From assembly GCA_000495505.1 (NCBI GenBank), contig CP006833.1, positions 62,001 through 126,000 of the forward strand: a stretch of 64,000 bases of DNA. Reading direction: 5' to 3'. A program made the position numbers and the translations under genes. Of the stretch, positions 17,966-26,650 are shown piece by piece. The notes beneath the pieces are model-generated. The model had not been told where the DNA came from. It saw only the letters and a program-made list of their open reading frames with translations, and did no database searches. Within the stretch, counting starts at the first letter, position 1, and every line of letters starts with the position of its first letter. This stretch comes from Campylobacter fetus subsp. testudinum 03-427. Its GTDB lineage: Bacteria; Campylobacterota; Campylobacteria; Campylobacterales; Campylobacteraceae.

Positions 17966-18181
17966 TTAGAAGCTATATTGTTTAGCTTTTTTAACCTTTT
18001 GAAATTCTACATTCAACTCTTTTTGTTTGCGTTTGTATATAGTTGCTGCGTTTTCTAACAAAGCTGCTGCGCATTGCATCTCTTCTATATTCATTTTATC
18101 TGGATAGTTGTTTATGAGATACTCTATTTTATCTAGATCTTCATTTACCAAAGCACTCTTAAAATCATCTAGCCACTTCAT
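17966..18181 (-). CDS. Small flagellar-operon protein downstream of fliS (possible FliT-like)
   Basis: A 71-residue, largely helical protein starting MKWLDDFKSALVN. I chose the ATG at 18181 because AAGGAAGGG lies just upstream and it overlaps the fliS stop by 17 bases; an upstream start at 18217 would add 12 unlikely residues. FliT-type chaperones commonly follow fliS and have this size and helical character, but similarity is too weak to be sure. C-terminal YKRKQKELNVEFQKVKKAK is a coiled-coil-like segment. Confidence 0.65.
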   Translation of the reverse strand: MKWLDDFKSALVNEDLDKIEYLINNYPDKMNIEEMQCAAALLENAATIYKRKQKELNVEFQKVKKAKQYSF

Positions 18182-18554
18182 CTGACCCTTCCTTTGTAAC
18201 GTCTCTCCACGCATCAAGAAGTTCTCTTGTGACGTGTATTACTTCATCTAAAGGAGCTTTATCGTTTGTACTATTTGCTAGAGATATGAGTTGAATTTGC
18301 CTTGCGTAAATTCCGTTTAGGTATTGTGATATCGCTCCTTGATTCATATCTAAAGAGTTTATAAGTTCAAAAAATATCGCATTTGTTTTATTTAGAAATT
18401 GAACTTTTGTTTCGATATCTCCCTCGTCTATCGCTTTTTTTGCACGGTAGATAAATCTTAAAACTCCTTCATAAAGCATAGTGATAAGCTTTTGTGGAGA
18501 TTCGATACCGATATTGTTTTGGTTATAAGCTGCGTAAGCTACATTTGATTGCAT
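18165..18554 (-). CDS. fliS: Flagellin export chaperone FliS
   Basis: A 129-residue cytoplasmic chaperone that keeps flagellin unpolymerised before export. Diagnostic start NVAYAAYNQNNIGIESPQKLITMLYEGVLRF, here seen as AYNQNNIGIESPQKLITMLY plus YEGVLRFIYRAKKAI. Length is typical. It follows fliD by 10 bases in the flaG-fliD-fliS operon. Confidence 0.93.
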   Translation of the reverse strand: MQSNVAYAAYNQNNIGIESPQKLITMLYEGVLRFIYRAKKAIDEGDIETKVQFLNKTNAIFFELINSLDMNQGAISQYLNGIYARQIQLISLANSTNDKAPLDEVIHVTRELLDAWRDVTKEGSDEVAR

Positions 18555-18564
18555 ACGATCATCC

Positions 18565-20388
18565 TTAAGAGTTAGAGTTTAATTGTGCATTTATCATAGT
18601 TTTTAGCGTAGAGAACTGTTGTTCGATCTTTGCTATCATGCTGTCATATTGCACCCATTTTTCAGCCATAGTTTCGTACTTTTTGGTTATGCTTTCTTCG
18701 TTTTTTGTTTTTTCTTCTGTTAGCTGTTTATTGCTGCTAACTAAGCTCTCTTCGTACGTAACTAGTGATCCTTTAGTTCCTATAAATGAATCCAAAGTAT
18801 CTTTTAACTGTTTGAAAAATCCTCCAGTAACTTCTGAGCTTCCTTTAAGTTCAGTCTCTTTTAAACCTAGTTTTTCTAAAAAAGTAGAGTCACCTTTTAT
18901 CTCTAAATTTGCTCCGCCGCTACCTTTTATCACCAGTTTTCCATCTTTATCTATAGTTGCAGTGATGTTATCTATACCTGCACTGGTTATAGCTTTTAGT
19001 ATATCTTTTGCGTTTTGAGCGCTATCATTTGCAGTGTCGGTTTTGATATCTATAGTTTTGCCATTTATAGTTAAACTTCCTTGGATCTCTCCTGCTTCTA
19101 CTGCTTTTGTTCCTGTTGTAGATACGTTTGTATATTCTGTTTTTGAGCTAAAAAAGTTTTTAAAATTATCAAAATCATTTGATAAAGAATCTTTGAGTTT
19201 GCTAGCTTCTAGCTTTAAAAGACCATCACTGCTTAGAGATAGTCCAAAGTCTTGCATTGATTTTCCGTCTTTTGAAACTCCGTTTATTATCTGGTTGATT
19301 TTTGATTTTATCTGAGTTATTTCGCTTACGCCTTGAAAGGTTCCACTAGCTCCTGTTTCTGAATTATAAGCAGTTGCTACTGATAAGTTGTTCATAAGAT
19401 TATTGTAGCTGCTAACTAAGCTTTCTACATCTTTAATTATACCTTCGGTGTCTTGTTTGATATCGAAATTTGAGCTTTCTCCTTCTTTATCAACTTTATT
19501 TAGCTTTATAGTAACTCCTGTTATGAGATCGCTTATAGAGTTTGTATCTCTTGTTATCTCTATTCCGTTAAACTCAAATATAGCATTTTGGGCAGTTTGC
19601 AGTCTTGAAGCTACATTTGAAGTATTGATAGTCGTATCTGTTAATGCTGCATCTTTTATCTCAGCATCTGTCATCATAGTTAGTTTTTCACCAGGAGAAG
19701 TCGTACTTGGATCTTTAAACATAAATCCTAAAGATTTCATTAAATTTTTTGAGTCGTCTATACTTCCACTGCTATCTTCTACATAGCTAAAACTTACTTC
19801 ATTATCTTTTCCGCTATCTTTTGACTGGATAACTAAACTATATGGATTTTCGCCTCCGACATTTAAAACTTTTGCTTGAATTTTTCCGTCTGTTAATTCA
19901 TTTATTTTATTTGCTATATCTTCAAGCGTAGTCGAAGAATCAACTCCTATCTCATATGAGCTTGATCCTATGTTTAATTTAAAACTTGTTTCTGCCGAAC
20001 CTGAGCTTAAAATGGATTCGTTTTTTAGCTCAAATTTTTTAGACTGATATACATCTTGACTAGCTAGTTGAGATACTTTAATCTTCATTGTTTGTTCATT
20101 GACTCCAGTGCTTGCATCTACAGTAGCACTTCCGCTTCCTGAGCTAGATACCGAACGTTTTAAGTAACTAGTATCATCAGTAAGCGAAGATACATTACTT
20201 TTAAAAGTGCTTAATAGTGTTTTTATAGCTGTTAAGTCTTTTTGTTGAGTCAAATTTGTTTGAATTTTAGTATCTATCGTTGATACTAAATTTTTAGTAT
20301 CAACTGCTTTTAGTTTATCAAGAATATCCCATGAAAGAACATTACTACTGCCCAACCCAAGTTGGGACTTTTCGGTGTTAATAGCCAT
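18565..20388 (-). CDS. fliD: Flagellar filament cap protein FliD (HAP2)
   Basis: A 607-residue secreted cap protein that folds flagellin subunits at the growing filament tip. N-terminal D0 region GLGSSNVLSWDILDKLKAVD, a variable middle rich in Ser/Thr/Asp, and C-terminal coiled-coil ending WVQYDSMIAKIEQQFSTLKT are typical. No Sec signal peptide, as expected for type III export. It lies 2 bases after flaG and 10 bases before fliS, downstream of a sigma-28 promoter. Confidence 0.93.
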   Translation of the reverse strand: MAINTEKSQLGLGSSNVLSWDILDKLKAVDTKNLVSTIDTKIQTNLTQQKDLTAIKTLLSTFKSNVSSLTDDTSYLKRSVSSSGSGSATVDASTGVNEQTMKIKVSQLASQDVYQSKKFELKNESILSSGSAETSFKLNIGSSSYEIGVDSSTTLEDIANKINELTDGKIQAKVLNVGGENPYSLVIQSKDSGKDNEVSFSYVEDSSGSIDDSKNLMKSLGFMFKDPSTTSPGEKLTMMTDAEIKDAALTDTTINTSNVASRLQTAQNAIFEFNGIEITRDTNSISDLITGVTIKLNKVDKEGESSNFDIKQDTEGIIKDVESLVSSYNNLMNNLSVATAYNSETGASGTFQGVSEITQIKSKINQIINGVSKDGKSMQDFGLSLSSDGLLKLEASKLKDSLSNDFDNFKNFFSSKTEYTNVSTTGTKAVEAGEIQGSLTINGKTIDIKTDTANDSAQNAKDILKAITSAGIDNITATIDKDGKLVIKGSGGANLEIKGDSTFLEKLGLKETELKGSSEVTGGFFKQLKDTLDSFIGTKGSLVTYEESLVSSNKQLTEEKTKNEESITKKYETMAEKWVQYDSMIAKIEQQFSTLKTMINAQLNSNS

Positions 20389-20390
20389 TT

Positions 20391-20771
20391 TTATTCCTTT
20401 TTATCGAAGATCACGCCGACGATTTCTTTAAAATGCTCTGTTAGTTTCATGATCTCTTCAGTCGGTATTTTTCTGATAACTTTGCCACTATCAGCTTCTG
20501 TTACACTCACATACATAGAACTGATTTTATCATTAAAACCAAATCTTATGTTTGTGTTTAGAGTTTGCATGTTATCATTTAACTTATTTACTATATCGCT
20601 TATACGTTTTGAGTCTTGTTCGTTATTGTTTCTATTTTGGTTGGAGCTTTCTTGCGCTACGTTTTGCTGTATTTTTGTTTGCTCAACTTCTCTTGTTTGG
20701 TTGCTATTTTGCTTAGTATTTAAAGCAACGGAATTATCTATTTGCTGTGAGGCTGCCTTAAAAATTTCCAT
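20391..20771 (-). CDS. flaG: FlaG-family flagellar protein
   Basis: A 126-residue protein. The N-terminal half is low-complexity and Gln/Asn-rich; the conserved C-terminal half is DIVNKLNDNMQTLNTNIRFGFNDKISSMYVSV followed by SGKVIRKIPTEEIMKL, seen here as IRFGFNDKISSMYVSV and VIRKIPTEEIMKL, diagnostic of FlaG. In Campylobacter FlaG influences filament length. First gene of the flaG-fliD-fliS operon, with the sigma-28 promoter upstream. Confidence 0.9.
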   Translation of the reverse strand: MEIFKAASQQIDNSVALNTKQNSNQTREVEQTKIQQNVAQESSNQNRNNNEQDSKRISDIVNKLNDNMQTLNTNIRFGFNDKISSMYVSVTEADSGKVIRKIPTEEIMKLTEHFKEIVGVIFDKKE

Positions 20772-20805
20772 CTTTAAATCCTTTAAAATATAAAATCTAA
20801 CTTTT

Positions 20806-20833
20806 ATATCGGTAATTACTGTATAAAGCTTTA
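20806..20833 (-). promoter_or_regulatory. Sigma-28 (FliA) promoter of flaG-fliD-fliS
   Basis: Reading leftward, TAAAGCTT (complement of 20826-20833) and CGATAT (complement of 20806-20811) are separated by 14 bases, preceded by C to give CCGATAT. This matches the flagellar sigma-28 consensus (TAAAGTTT, CGATAT/A). Expected start of transcription is about 30 bases before the flaG ATG. Confidence 0.75.
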
Positions 20834-20889
20834 TAGTTATAGTTGAAATATTATATTAAATATGCTAGAATGATACATAAGGAGATTCT

Positions 20890-21237
20890 ATGAAAATATC
20901 GATAGAGTGCGACTGCGTACTTCTTGCACAGAGTCTAAGGCTATTTTTGGATGGCTACTACGCGCCCAAAAAAGAGTGCGATTTTATCATATCGGATAAA
21001 AAAACAGTTTCAGATAAACCTGTTTTCATAATAAGCGAAAAATCGCCATATCTTAGCGTACCATTTACAAAAGATATGCTATTAAATACATTAAAAGAGT
21101 TTTACTCAGCTATGCAAATCAGAAATCAAAATTATGTTAAAAAAAGTTCTTTAAGCTTAGAAGAGAGAGTTTCAAATTTAGTTGATAATTTTAAGTATGA
21201 TTTGATAAATATCATAAAAGACGAATATGAAAAGTAA
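20890..21237 (+). CDS. Conserved small protein of unknown function upstream of rsmD
   Basis: A 115-residue protein, start MKISIECDCVLLAQSLRLFL, with AAGGAG-like site just upstream. No catalytic motif recognised; the C-terminal third is helical (LSLEERVSNLVDNFKYDLINIIKDE). It overlaps rsmD by 11 bases and heads the rsmD-flgI-flgJ run. I recall an equivalent gene at this place in C. jejuni (Cj1460), so it appears conserved by position. Confidence 0.75.
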   Translation: MKISIECDCVLLAQSLRLFLDGYYAPKKECDFIISDKKTVSDKPVFIISEKSPYLSVPFTKDMLLNTLKEFYSAMQIRNQNYVKKSSLSLEERVSNLVDNFKYDLINIIKDEYEK

Positions 21238-21802
21238 CCTTACAACAGTTATAAGTAGTGGTAAATTCAGAGGAAAAAAGCTATTTTTACCAAGTCTAAA
21301 TACAACAAGAAGCACAAAATCGATCGTAAAAGAGTCGTTTTTTAACACCGTTAGACAAGATATAGTTAGTAAAGTTTTTATAGAAGTTTTTGGAGGAAGC
21401 GCACTTATGGCCGCCGAAGCACTTAGTAACTATGCGGCTAAAGCGTACGCTATCGAGTTAGACAAAGATTCATATAAATTTACAAAGAAAAATATAGATA
21501 ATATAAGCGACCAAAATATATTTGCGTTTAATGCAGATACGTTTAAAATAACTCCTCAAATAGTAAATGAGAATGAGAATATAGTATTATACATAGATCC
21601 TCCGTTTGATATCAGAGATGGATTTGGCGGAATTTACGAAAGAGTTTGGGATATGATCCATACTCTTGATAAATCAAAGATATTTTTGATCGTTTTGGAG
21701 CATATTTCAACTTATAACTCTCCTGATAATCGCGCTGGATTTTTTAAATTTAAAAGTCGTAAATTTGGAAAAACAACGCTTAGTTACTATAAGCAGCATT
21801 AA
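21227..21802 (+). CDS. rsmD: 16S rRNA (guanine(966)-N2)-methyltransferase RsmD-like
   Basis: A 191-residue SAM-dependent methyltransferase. N-terminal GKFRGKKLFLPSLNTTRSTKS is the RsmD start motif (read as FRGKKLFLP and TRSTKSIVKESFFN). SAM site EVFGGSALMAAEALS (53-67) and the N6/N2-methylase catalytic motif DPPF (124-127) are present. It modifies the small-subunit rRNA. Overlaps the upstream unknown gene; 61 bases before flgI. Confidence 0.88.
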   Translation: MKSNLTTVISSGKFRGKKLFLPSLNTTRSTKSIVKESFFNTVRQDIVSKVFIEVFGGSALMAAEALSNYAAKAYAIELDKDSYKFTKKNIDNISDQNIFAFNADTFKITPQIVNENENIVLYIDPPFDIRDGFGGIYERVWDMIHTLDKSKIFLIVLEHISTYNSPDNRAGFFKFKSRKFGKTTLSYYKQH

Positions 21803-21815
21803 ATTTAAATTAAAT

Positions 21816-21834
21816 TTGGAATAATTATTGCTTT
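21816..21834 (+). promoter_or_regulatory. Sigma-54 promoter of flgI
   Basis: TTGGAATAATTATTGCTTT has GG at 21818-21819 and GC at 21830-21831 with exactly 10 bases between, the spacing required for sigma-54 (-24/-12). Predicted start about 21843, leaving room for the ribosome site AAGGG before ATG 21864. This fits middle-class flagellar genes controlled by RpoN and FlgR in Campylobacter. Confidence 0.8.
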
Positions 21835-21863
21835 AATTCTTGCAAAATAAAGCAAGGGTTCAT

Positions 21864-22913
21864 ATGAAAATATTCACAAAAATCATCTTGTTCGCACTAC
21901 TTCTTAGCACTCTAAATGCTGCTCAAATCAAAGATATTGCAAGTATAGTAGGTGTAAGAGACAACCAGCTTATAGGATATGGTTTGGTAGTTGGACTTAA
22001 TGGAACTGGAGATGGAAGTAGCAGCGAATTTACCATTCAGTCTTTGTCAAATATGCTACAAACAGTAAATGTTAAAATAAATCCAAACGATATAAAATCA
22101 AAAAACACGGCTGCTGTTATGGTTACTGCAAAACTTCCTCCTTTTGCAAGGCAAGGAGATAAGCTAGATGTTACTATAAGCTCTATAGGAGATGCTAAAA
22201 ATCTTGTTGGAGGAACGCTTCTTTTAACAGCTTTAAAAGGTGTTGATGGCGATATATACGCTCTTGCACAAGGAGCACTTACTTTAGGAGGTGGCACTAG
22301 TAAAGGTGGAAATCACCCTACTGTAGGTACGATTCTTGCAGGAGGTCTTGTTGAAAAAGAGGTAAATTTTGATATCTATACACAGCAGTCTGCAAATTTA
22401 AGTCTTAAAAACTCAAGTTTTCAAACAGCAGTCGGAATGCAAAATGCCATTAACACAAAATTTGGAGCTCAAGCTGCTATGGCTATAGATCCAAGAACGG
22501 TAAAACTAACTAAACCGGCAAATACGAATATGGTTGAGTTTTTAGCTAAAGTTCTTGAAGTTGATATGGATTATAAAGCTGATGAAAAAGTTGTTATCGA
22601 TGAAAGAACAGGAACTGTGGTAAGTGGTGTAAATATCACTATAGATCCAGTTGTGATATCTCATGGCGCAATTACTATAAAAATCGAACCAAATGCTTAT
22701 AATCCAGCAGCCGCAAACGCCAATGATGTAGATATAGGCGGAGCAGCCATCGATACCACTACAAATACATTAAAAATAGGTGCTGCAAAAACAACAGTAG
22801 CTAACGTAACAAGAGCTTTAAATAAATTAGGAGCTACTCCAAAAGATATTATAGCGATAATTGAAAATTTAAAAAGAGCAGGCGCGATACACGCCGGAGT
22901 GGAGATAATATAA
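21864..22913 (+). CDS. flgI: Flagellar P-ring protein FlgI
   Basis: A 349-residue periplasmic protein forming the bushing of the flagellar rod in the peptidoglycan layer. I chose ATG 21864 (AAGGG upstream) over the in-frame TTG at 21840, giving a normal signal peptide ending STLNAAQIKDIAS. Conserved FlgI motifs: VGVRDNQLIGYGLVVGLNGTGD (as RDNQLIGYGLVVGLNGTGD), QSLSNML, NTAAVMVTAKLPPFA and the C-terminal IIENLKRAGAIHAGVEII. Preceded by a sigma-54 promoter and followed directly by flgJ. Confidence 0.95.
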   Translation: MKIFTKIILFALLLSTLNAAQIKDIASIVGVRDNQLIGYGLVVGLNGTGDGSSSEFTIQSLSNMLQTVNVKINPNDIKSKNTAAVMVTAKLPPFARQGDKLDVTISSIGDAKNLVGGTLLLTALKGVDGDIYALAQGALTLGGGTSKGGNHPTVGTILAGGLVEKEVNFDIYTQQSANLSLKNSSFQTAVGMQNAINTKFGAQAAMAIDPRTVKLTKPANTNMVEFLAKVLEVDMDYKADEKVVIDERTGTVVSGVNITIDPVVISHGAITIKIEPNAYNPAAANANDVDIGGAAIDTTTNTLKIGAAKTTVANVTRALNKLGATPKDIIAIIENLKRAGAIHAGVEII

Positions 22914-23213
22914 ATGCAAGTAGATAATAGTCTAGCTTTGGATTCGTACAACTCTCTTAGTACGTCAAATATAAATTCAAATTCAAAAGATTTAAAAAAT
23001 GATGAACTTTTAAAAGAGCAGACAGATGCATTTGAAGCATTTTTGTTAAAAGAGGTTTTGGATATATCTATTAAAAATGAAAATAGTCTTTTTCCTGAAG
23101 ATGCTGGAGATAAGATATATTCGTCTATGTATAATGATACGATGAGTAAAGCTTTAAGCGGAGGATTGGGATTTAGTGAGATGTTATTTAACTTTTTGAA
23201 AGAAAGAAACTAA
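22914..23213 (+). CDS. flgJ: Rod-binding protein, FlgJ N-terminal domain only
   Basis: A 99-residue protein equal to the N-terminal rod-scaffold domain of FlgJ ([42 protein letters not shown]). The C-terminal glucosaminidase domain found in enteric FlgJ is absent, as is usual in epsilonproteobacteria where a separate hydrolase acts. Starts right after the flgI stop. Confidence 0.88.
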   Translation: MQVDNSLALDSYNSLSTSNINSNSKDLKNDELLKEQTDAFEAFLLKEVLDISIKNENSLFPEDAGDKIYSSMYNDTMSKALSGGLGFSEMLFNFLKERN

Positions 23214-23231
23214 ATAAAAAACTTATATGTC

Positions 23232-23237
23232 CGATTT
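23232..23237 (+). promoter_or_regulatory. Possible sigma-28 -10 element of flgM
   Basis: CCGATTT at 23231-23237 resembles the sigma-28 -10 and is 32 bases before the flgM ATG. The -35 region (TAAATAA near 23212) is weak. Autogenous sigma-28 control of flgM would fit known biology. Confidence 0.4.
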
Positions 23238-23268
23238 AGTCATTAATTATGGTTAAAAAGGATCGAAC

Positions 23269-23472
23269 ATGATAAGTTCTGTAGGTGTAGGCGCTGCTTA
23301 CTCAGGTTTGTCAGCACCTAAAAACGAAACAAAAAAAAGTGAACAAACAACACAAACTCAAAGTAGTAATAACGATAATAAAGTAGCAACTATAGCTAAA
23401 GAGATAAATGACGGTACTTACAAAGTAGATGTCGATAAATTAGCAAGAAAGATAGCTGACTCACTTATGTAA
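23269..23472 (+). CDS. flgM: Anti-sigma-28 factor FlgM
   Basis: A 67-residue, mostly disordered protein (run of Ser/Thr/Gln/Asn around residues 20-40) that holds FliA inactive until the hook is finished. The C-terminal sigma-binding part VATIAKEINDGTYKVDVDKLARKIADSLM shows the FlgM motif (INDGTYKVDVDKLARKIADS). Size is typical of Campylobacter FlgM. AAAGGA ribosome site upstream; 38 bases before flgN. Confidence 0.9.
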   Translation: MISSVGVGAAYSGLSAPKNETKKSEQTTQTQSSNNDNKVATIAKEINDGTYKVDVDKLARKIADSLM

Positions 23473-23510
23473 ATTTCTTACTCCTTTGAGAAAAAAAAGG
23501 AGTAAGAGCT

Positions 23511-23945
23511 ATGTTAGAAAAATATTTAGATGATGCTGTTTTACATCTTGAAGAGCTTATAGAAATAACTAAAGCCGATATAAAAAATATAAAAAATGCA
23601 GACCATTCTTTGGTCGCCGAACACACAAGATTAAAATCTGAACTTATAAAAAAATTTGAAAATACAAAAACTTTATTAGATAATGAACTAGTAAAACTAG
23701 CCAAGGCAAATAATGGAACAGATCTTGCTGATATACTTAGTGATGATATAAAAGAGAAACTATCTAAATTAAGAGAGTCTCTTGTATCTTTGCAAAAAGT
23801 AAATAAAGAGTATGCAAAATCTGTTATCGTAGTAAAGGAATTTTACGACTCTTTATTAAAGTCAATGTTTGGCAGCGACTCTGGATCAGGATCATATGGC
23901 TCAGAATCTCTTTCGCCAGAGCAACTTTTTAAATTAAGGGTTTGA
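23511..23945 (+). CDS. flgN: FlgN-like flagellar export chaperone
   Basis: A 144-residue, highly helical protein between flgM and flgK, the classic place for FlgN, which chaperones the hook-filament junction proteins FlgK and FlgL. Long amphipathic heptads (LKSELIKKFENTKTLLDNEL) and a flexible Ser/Gly tail (GSDSGSGSYGSES) before the conserved end SPEQLFKLRV. Sequence similarity to enteric FlgN is weak; context carries the call. Confidence 0.8.
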   Translation: MLEKYLDDAVLHLEELIEITKADIKNIKNADHSLVAEHTRLKSELIKKFENTKTLLDNELVKLAKANNGTDLADILSDDIKEKLSKLRESLVSLQKVNKEYAKSVIVVKEFYDSLLKSMFGSDSGSGSYGSESLSPEQLFKLRV

Positions 23946-23946
23946 G

Positions 23947-25800
23947 ATGGGAATATTTGATTCGCTTTATACAGGAGCATCAGGGCTAAACGCCGCTCAG
24001 CTCCAGATCCAAGTAACCGGGCAAAATATAACAAATGTAAATAGTGATTACTACACCAGACAAAGAGTGGTGCAGTCATCAACGACTCCGCTTCATACTA
24101 CTCCAGGTGATGTTGGTATGGGAACTAGAATAGACACTATAATACGAATTCACGATGAATTTACATTTGACAAGCTCAAAACAGCAACTACAAATAAAGA
24201 AAATACCGCATACAAACAACAAGTTCTTCAAGAAATAGCTCAAAGATTTCCAGATCTTAAAGATACTGGACTTTTAAAAGATATAGAAAATTACTTTGGT
24301 GCATGGAATAACTTTGCGTCTCATCCATATGAAAGTGCGCAAAAAACTAATCTTTTAAATTTAACTAGTACTTTAACAAGTAGATTAAATGATACATCTT
24401 CTCAGCTAAAAACAGTTCATAATAATATAAATGAGCAAGTAAAATTAGCAGTAGATGAGATAAATAGAATCGGCAAGCAAATAGCAGATTTAAATGCTCA
24501 AATTCAAAAAGTAGAAACAGGCACAACTCAAAACGCAAATGATTTAAGAGATAAAAGAGATCAGCTGGAGCTTACTTTGGCAAATATCATAAATATCTCA
24601 ACATTTAAAAATGATATTTCTAGTAATAGCGCTTTTGGAGGCACTCTTACTGATCAAGGAAGAAACTATAATCTTAATATAGATGGTATAACGCTGATAG
24701 ATGGAGTAAATTTTCATCCTCTTACTCTTGATACTAACGGAAATAAAGATGGATTTACAAATATATATTATGAGTTAAATGATGGTACTAGAGTCGATAT
24801 GGCTTCAAAGATAAATAGCGGTAAATTAGGTGCTATGCTTGATCTAAGAGGCAGAACTATGGGAGATAACGGAGAGGTTAAAGATGGTATGATAACCGAG
24901 TTTAGAAACAATCTTGACTCTTTTGCAAAGACATTAATAATACAAACAAATAATATCTACGCTAGTGCAGCTCAAGAGAGTATGAGTTCAACTGATCTTT
25001 CACAGATGAAACCAAACACAACTCTTCAAAATTTCGATCAAAACGTTCAAAGCGGTAGTTTTGAGGTTATAATTTATAACTCTCAAGGCGCAGAAGTAGC
25101 AAGAAAAACTATAAACGTAAATTCTTCAACAACTATGGACGATACCAAACAAGGAAACTCCATAGTTGGAGACTTTAACTCAGATACTGATGATAATGGC
25201 AACGGCAACTTAAATGATGATGTTAATGATTTCTTTACCGCAAAATTTAACTATGATGAAAAAACAGGACTTGGGCATCTAAGCTTTTCGCCTATTTTTT
25301 CATCTGGAGAATATACTATGTCGATAGAGGATAAAGGAACAAATTTCCCTGGCGTATTTGGAATGAGCCAGTTTTTTGAAGGAGACAGCGCTTCAAATAT
25401 TAAAATAGAATCATCATTATCAAGCGATACTTCAAAGATCAAAGGAAATAAAGCTCCAGTAGATGGAGATAATAGTATGGCAAATGCTATGATAAATCTT
25501 CAGTATCAAAGTCTAAATTTCTATTCAAGTGATGGAACCATAAGATCTGAAACATTAACTGGGTATTATAGATATTTAACTACAGATATAGCGTCAAAAA
25601 CCGAGTCTGTAAATGCTTTAAATGATACAAATTTATCTTTGTATAAAAGCGTAAATGCAGAGTTTCAGTCTATAAGCGGCGTAAATATGGATGAAGAGCT
25701 TGGAAATTTAATTAAATTTCAATCAAGCTATGGAGCGGCTGCAAAGATAGTCACGACAGTAGAAAAAATGCTAGAAACTCTTATAGGAATGAAACAGTAG
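23947..25800 (+). CDS. flgK: Hook-filament junction protein FlgK (HAP1)
   Basis: A 617-residue secreted junction protein. N-terminal rod-like motif GIFDSLYTGASGLNAAQLQIQVTG with QNITNVNSDYYTRQRV, and C-terminal NMDEELGNLIKFQSSYGAAAKI are the paired D0 helices shared by axial proteins. No Sec signal. It starts 1 base after the flgN stop. Confidence 0.95.
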   Translation: MGIFDSLYTGASGLNAAQLQIQVTGQNITNVNSDYYTRQRVVQSSTTPLHTTPGDVGMGTRIDTIIRIHDEFTFDKLKTATTNKENTAYKQQVLQEIAQRFPDLKDTGLLKDIENYFGAWNNFASHPYESAQKTNLLNLTSTLTSRLNDTSSQLKTVHNNINEQVKLAVDEINRIGKQIADLNAQIQKVETGTTQNANDLRDKRDQLELTLANIINISTFKNDISSNSAFGGTLTDQGRNYNLNIDGITLIDGVNFHPLTLDTNGNKDGFTNIYYELNDGTRVDMASKINSGKLGAMLDLRGRTMGDNGEVKDGMITEFRNNLDSFAKTLIIQTNNIYASAAQESMSSTDLSQMKPNTTLQNFDQNVQSGSFEVIIYNSQGAEVARKTINVNSSTTMDDTKQGNSIVGDFNSDTDDNGNGNLNDDVNDFFTAKFNYDEKTGLGHLSFSPIFSSGEYTMSIEDKGTNFPGVFGMSQFFEGDSASNIKIESSLSSDTSKIKGNKAPVDGDNSMANAMINLQYQSLNFYSSDGTIRSETLTGYYRYLTTDIASKTESVNALNDTNLSLYKSVNAEFQSISGVNMDEELGNLIKFQSSYGAAAKIVTTVEKMLETLIGMKQ

Positions 25801-25802
25801 TT

Positions 25803-26579
25803 ATGAATTATGATTTAAAGGATATTTTAGATAGAGCTTTAAAGGAGAAAAATACTTTAGAAAATCTCTATTTAGAAGCTGATCCGTTGCAAGTAGCGGC
25901 TAAATTTAAAAACGTGCATATAAGTCTTATTTGCGCACTTTTTGCTTATGGAAATGCTAAGGCTATAGTGAAGTTTTTGAATTCGCTGGATTTTGAACTT
26001 TTAAATTTGAGTGATCAGGTTATAGAAAAAGAGATATTGGCTCAAAAACGACTTTATAGATTTCAAAATTCAAAAGATGTGGCAAATATTTTTATTACCA
26101 TAAAAAGAGCATTTAACGAGGATATACAAGCTATTATAAAAAGTGGATTTGATAAAAATGGACTTATGATAGACGCAATAAATGCGCTTATAAATAAAAT
26201 TTATGATTTGAACAACTATAGAAGTGATGGTTATGAGTTTTTCTTTGGCAGAAGTTATCAAAATGAACCAAAAAGTCCATATAAAAGATACAATATGTGG
26301 CTTAGATGGATGGTTAGAGATATCGATATCGATCTTGGTCTATTTAAAAATTTGCCAAAAAGCGAATTGATAATTCCTCTTGATACTCATACACATAAAG
26401 TTAGTCTTGCGCTTGGGCTTTGTGATAGGAAAAGTTATGATTTTAAAGCGGCTAAAGAGATAACTTTAAATTTAAAAAAATTTGACGCTGATGATCCGGT
26501 AAAATACGATTTTGCGCTATACAGAATAGGTCAAAGCAAAGAGCTTGAAAATATAAAATCAAATTTAAAAAACATATGA
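25803..26579 (+). CDS. TIGR02757/DUF2400 family protein
   Basis: A 258-residue conserved protein of unknown function. Motifs SLICALFAYGNAKAIVKFLNSL, FFFGRSYQNEPKSPYKRYNMWLRWMVR (read as SPYKRYNMWLRWMVR) and IPLDTHTHKVSLALGL are characteristic of the family. The helical pattern and the DTHTHKV segment recall HhH-GPD DNA glycosylases, but no activity is established. It follows flgK by 2 bases and ends the operon. Confidence 0.85.
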   Translation: MNYDLKDILDRALKEKNTLENLYLEADPLQVAAKFKNVHISLICALFAYGNAKAIVKFLNSLDFELLNLSDQVIEKEILAQKRLYRFQNSKDVANIFITIKRAFNEDIQAIIKSGFDKNGLMIDAINALINKIYDLNNYRSDGYEFFFGRSYQNEPKSPYKRYNMWLRWMVRDIDIDLGLFKNLPKSELIIPLDTHTHKVSLALGLCDRKSYDFKAAKEITLNLKKFDADDPVKYDFALYRIGQSKELENIKSNLKNI

Positions 26580-26650
26580 AGTAAAGTAAATTTAATATTA
26601 GTTTTGATAGTATTTTAATGTTTTTATTATAAATTTAAAGGTTATGGATT

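Noticed and set aside
20362..20793. 143-codon + strand frame over flaG
   Set aside because: Mirror image of the flaG coding sequence; no ribosome site and no recognisable protein.
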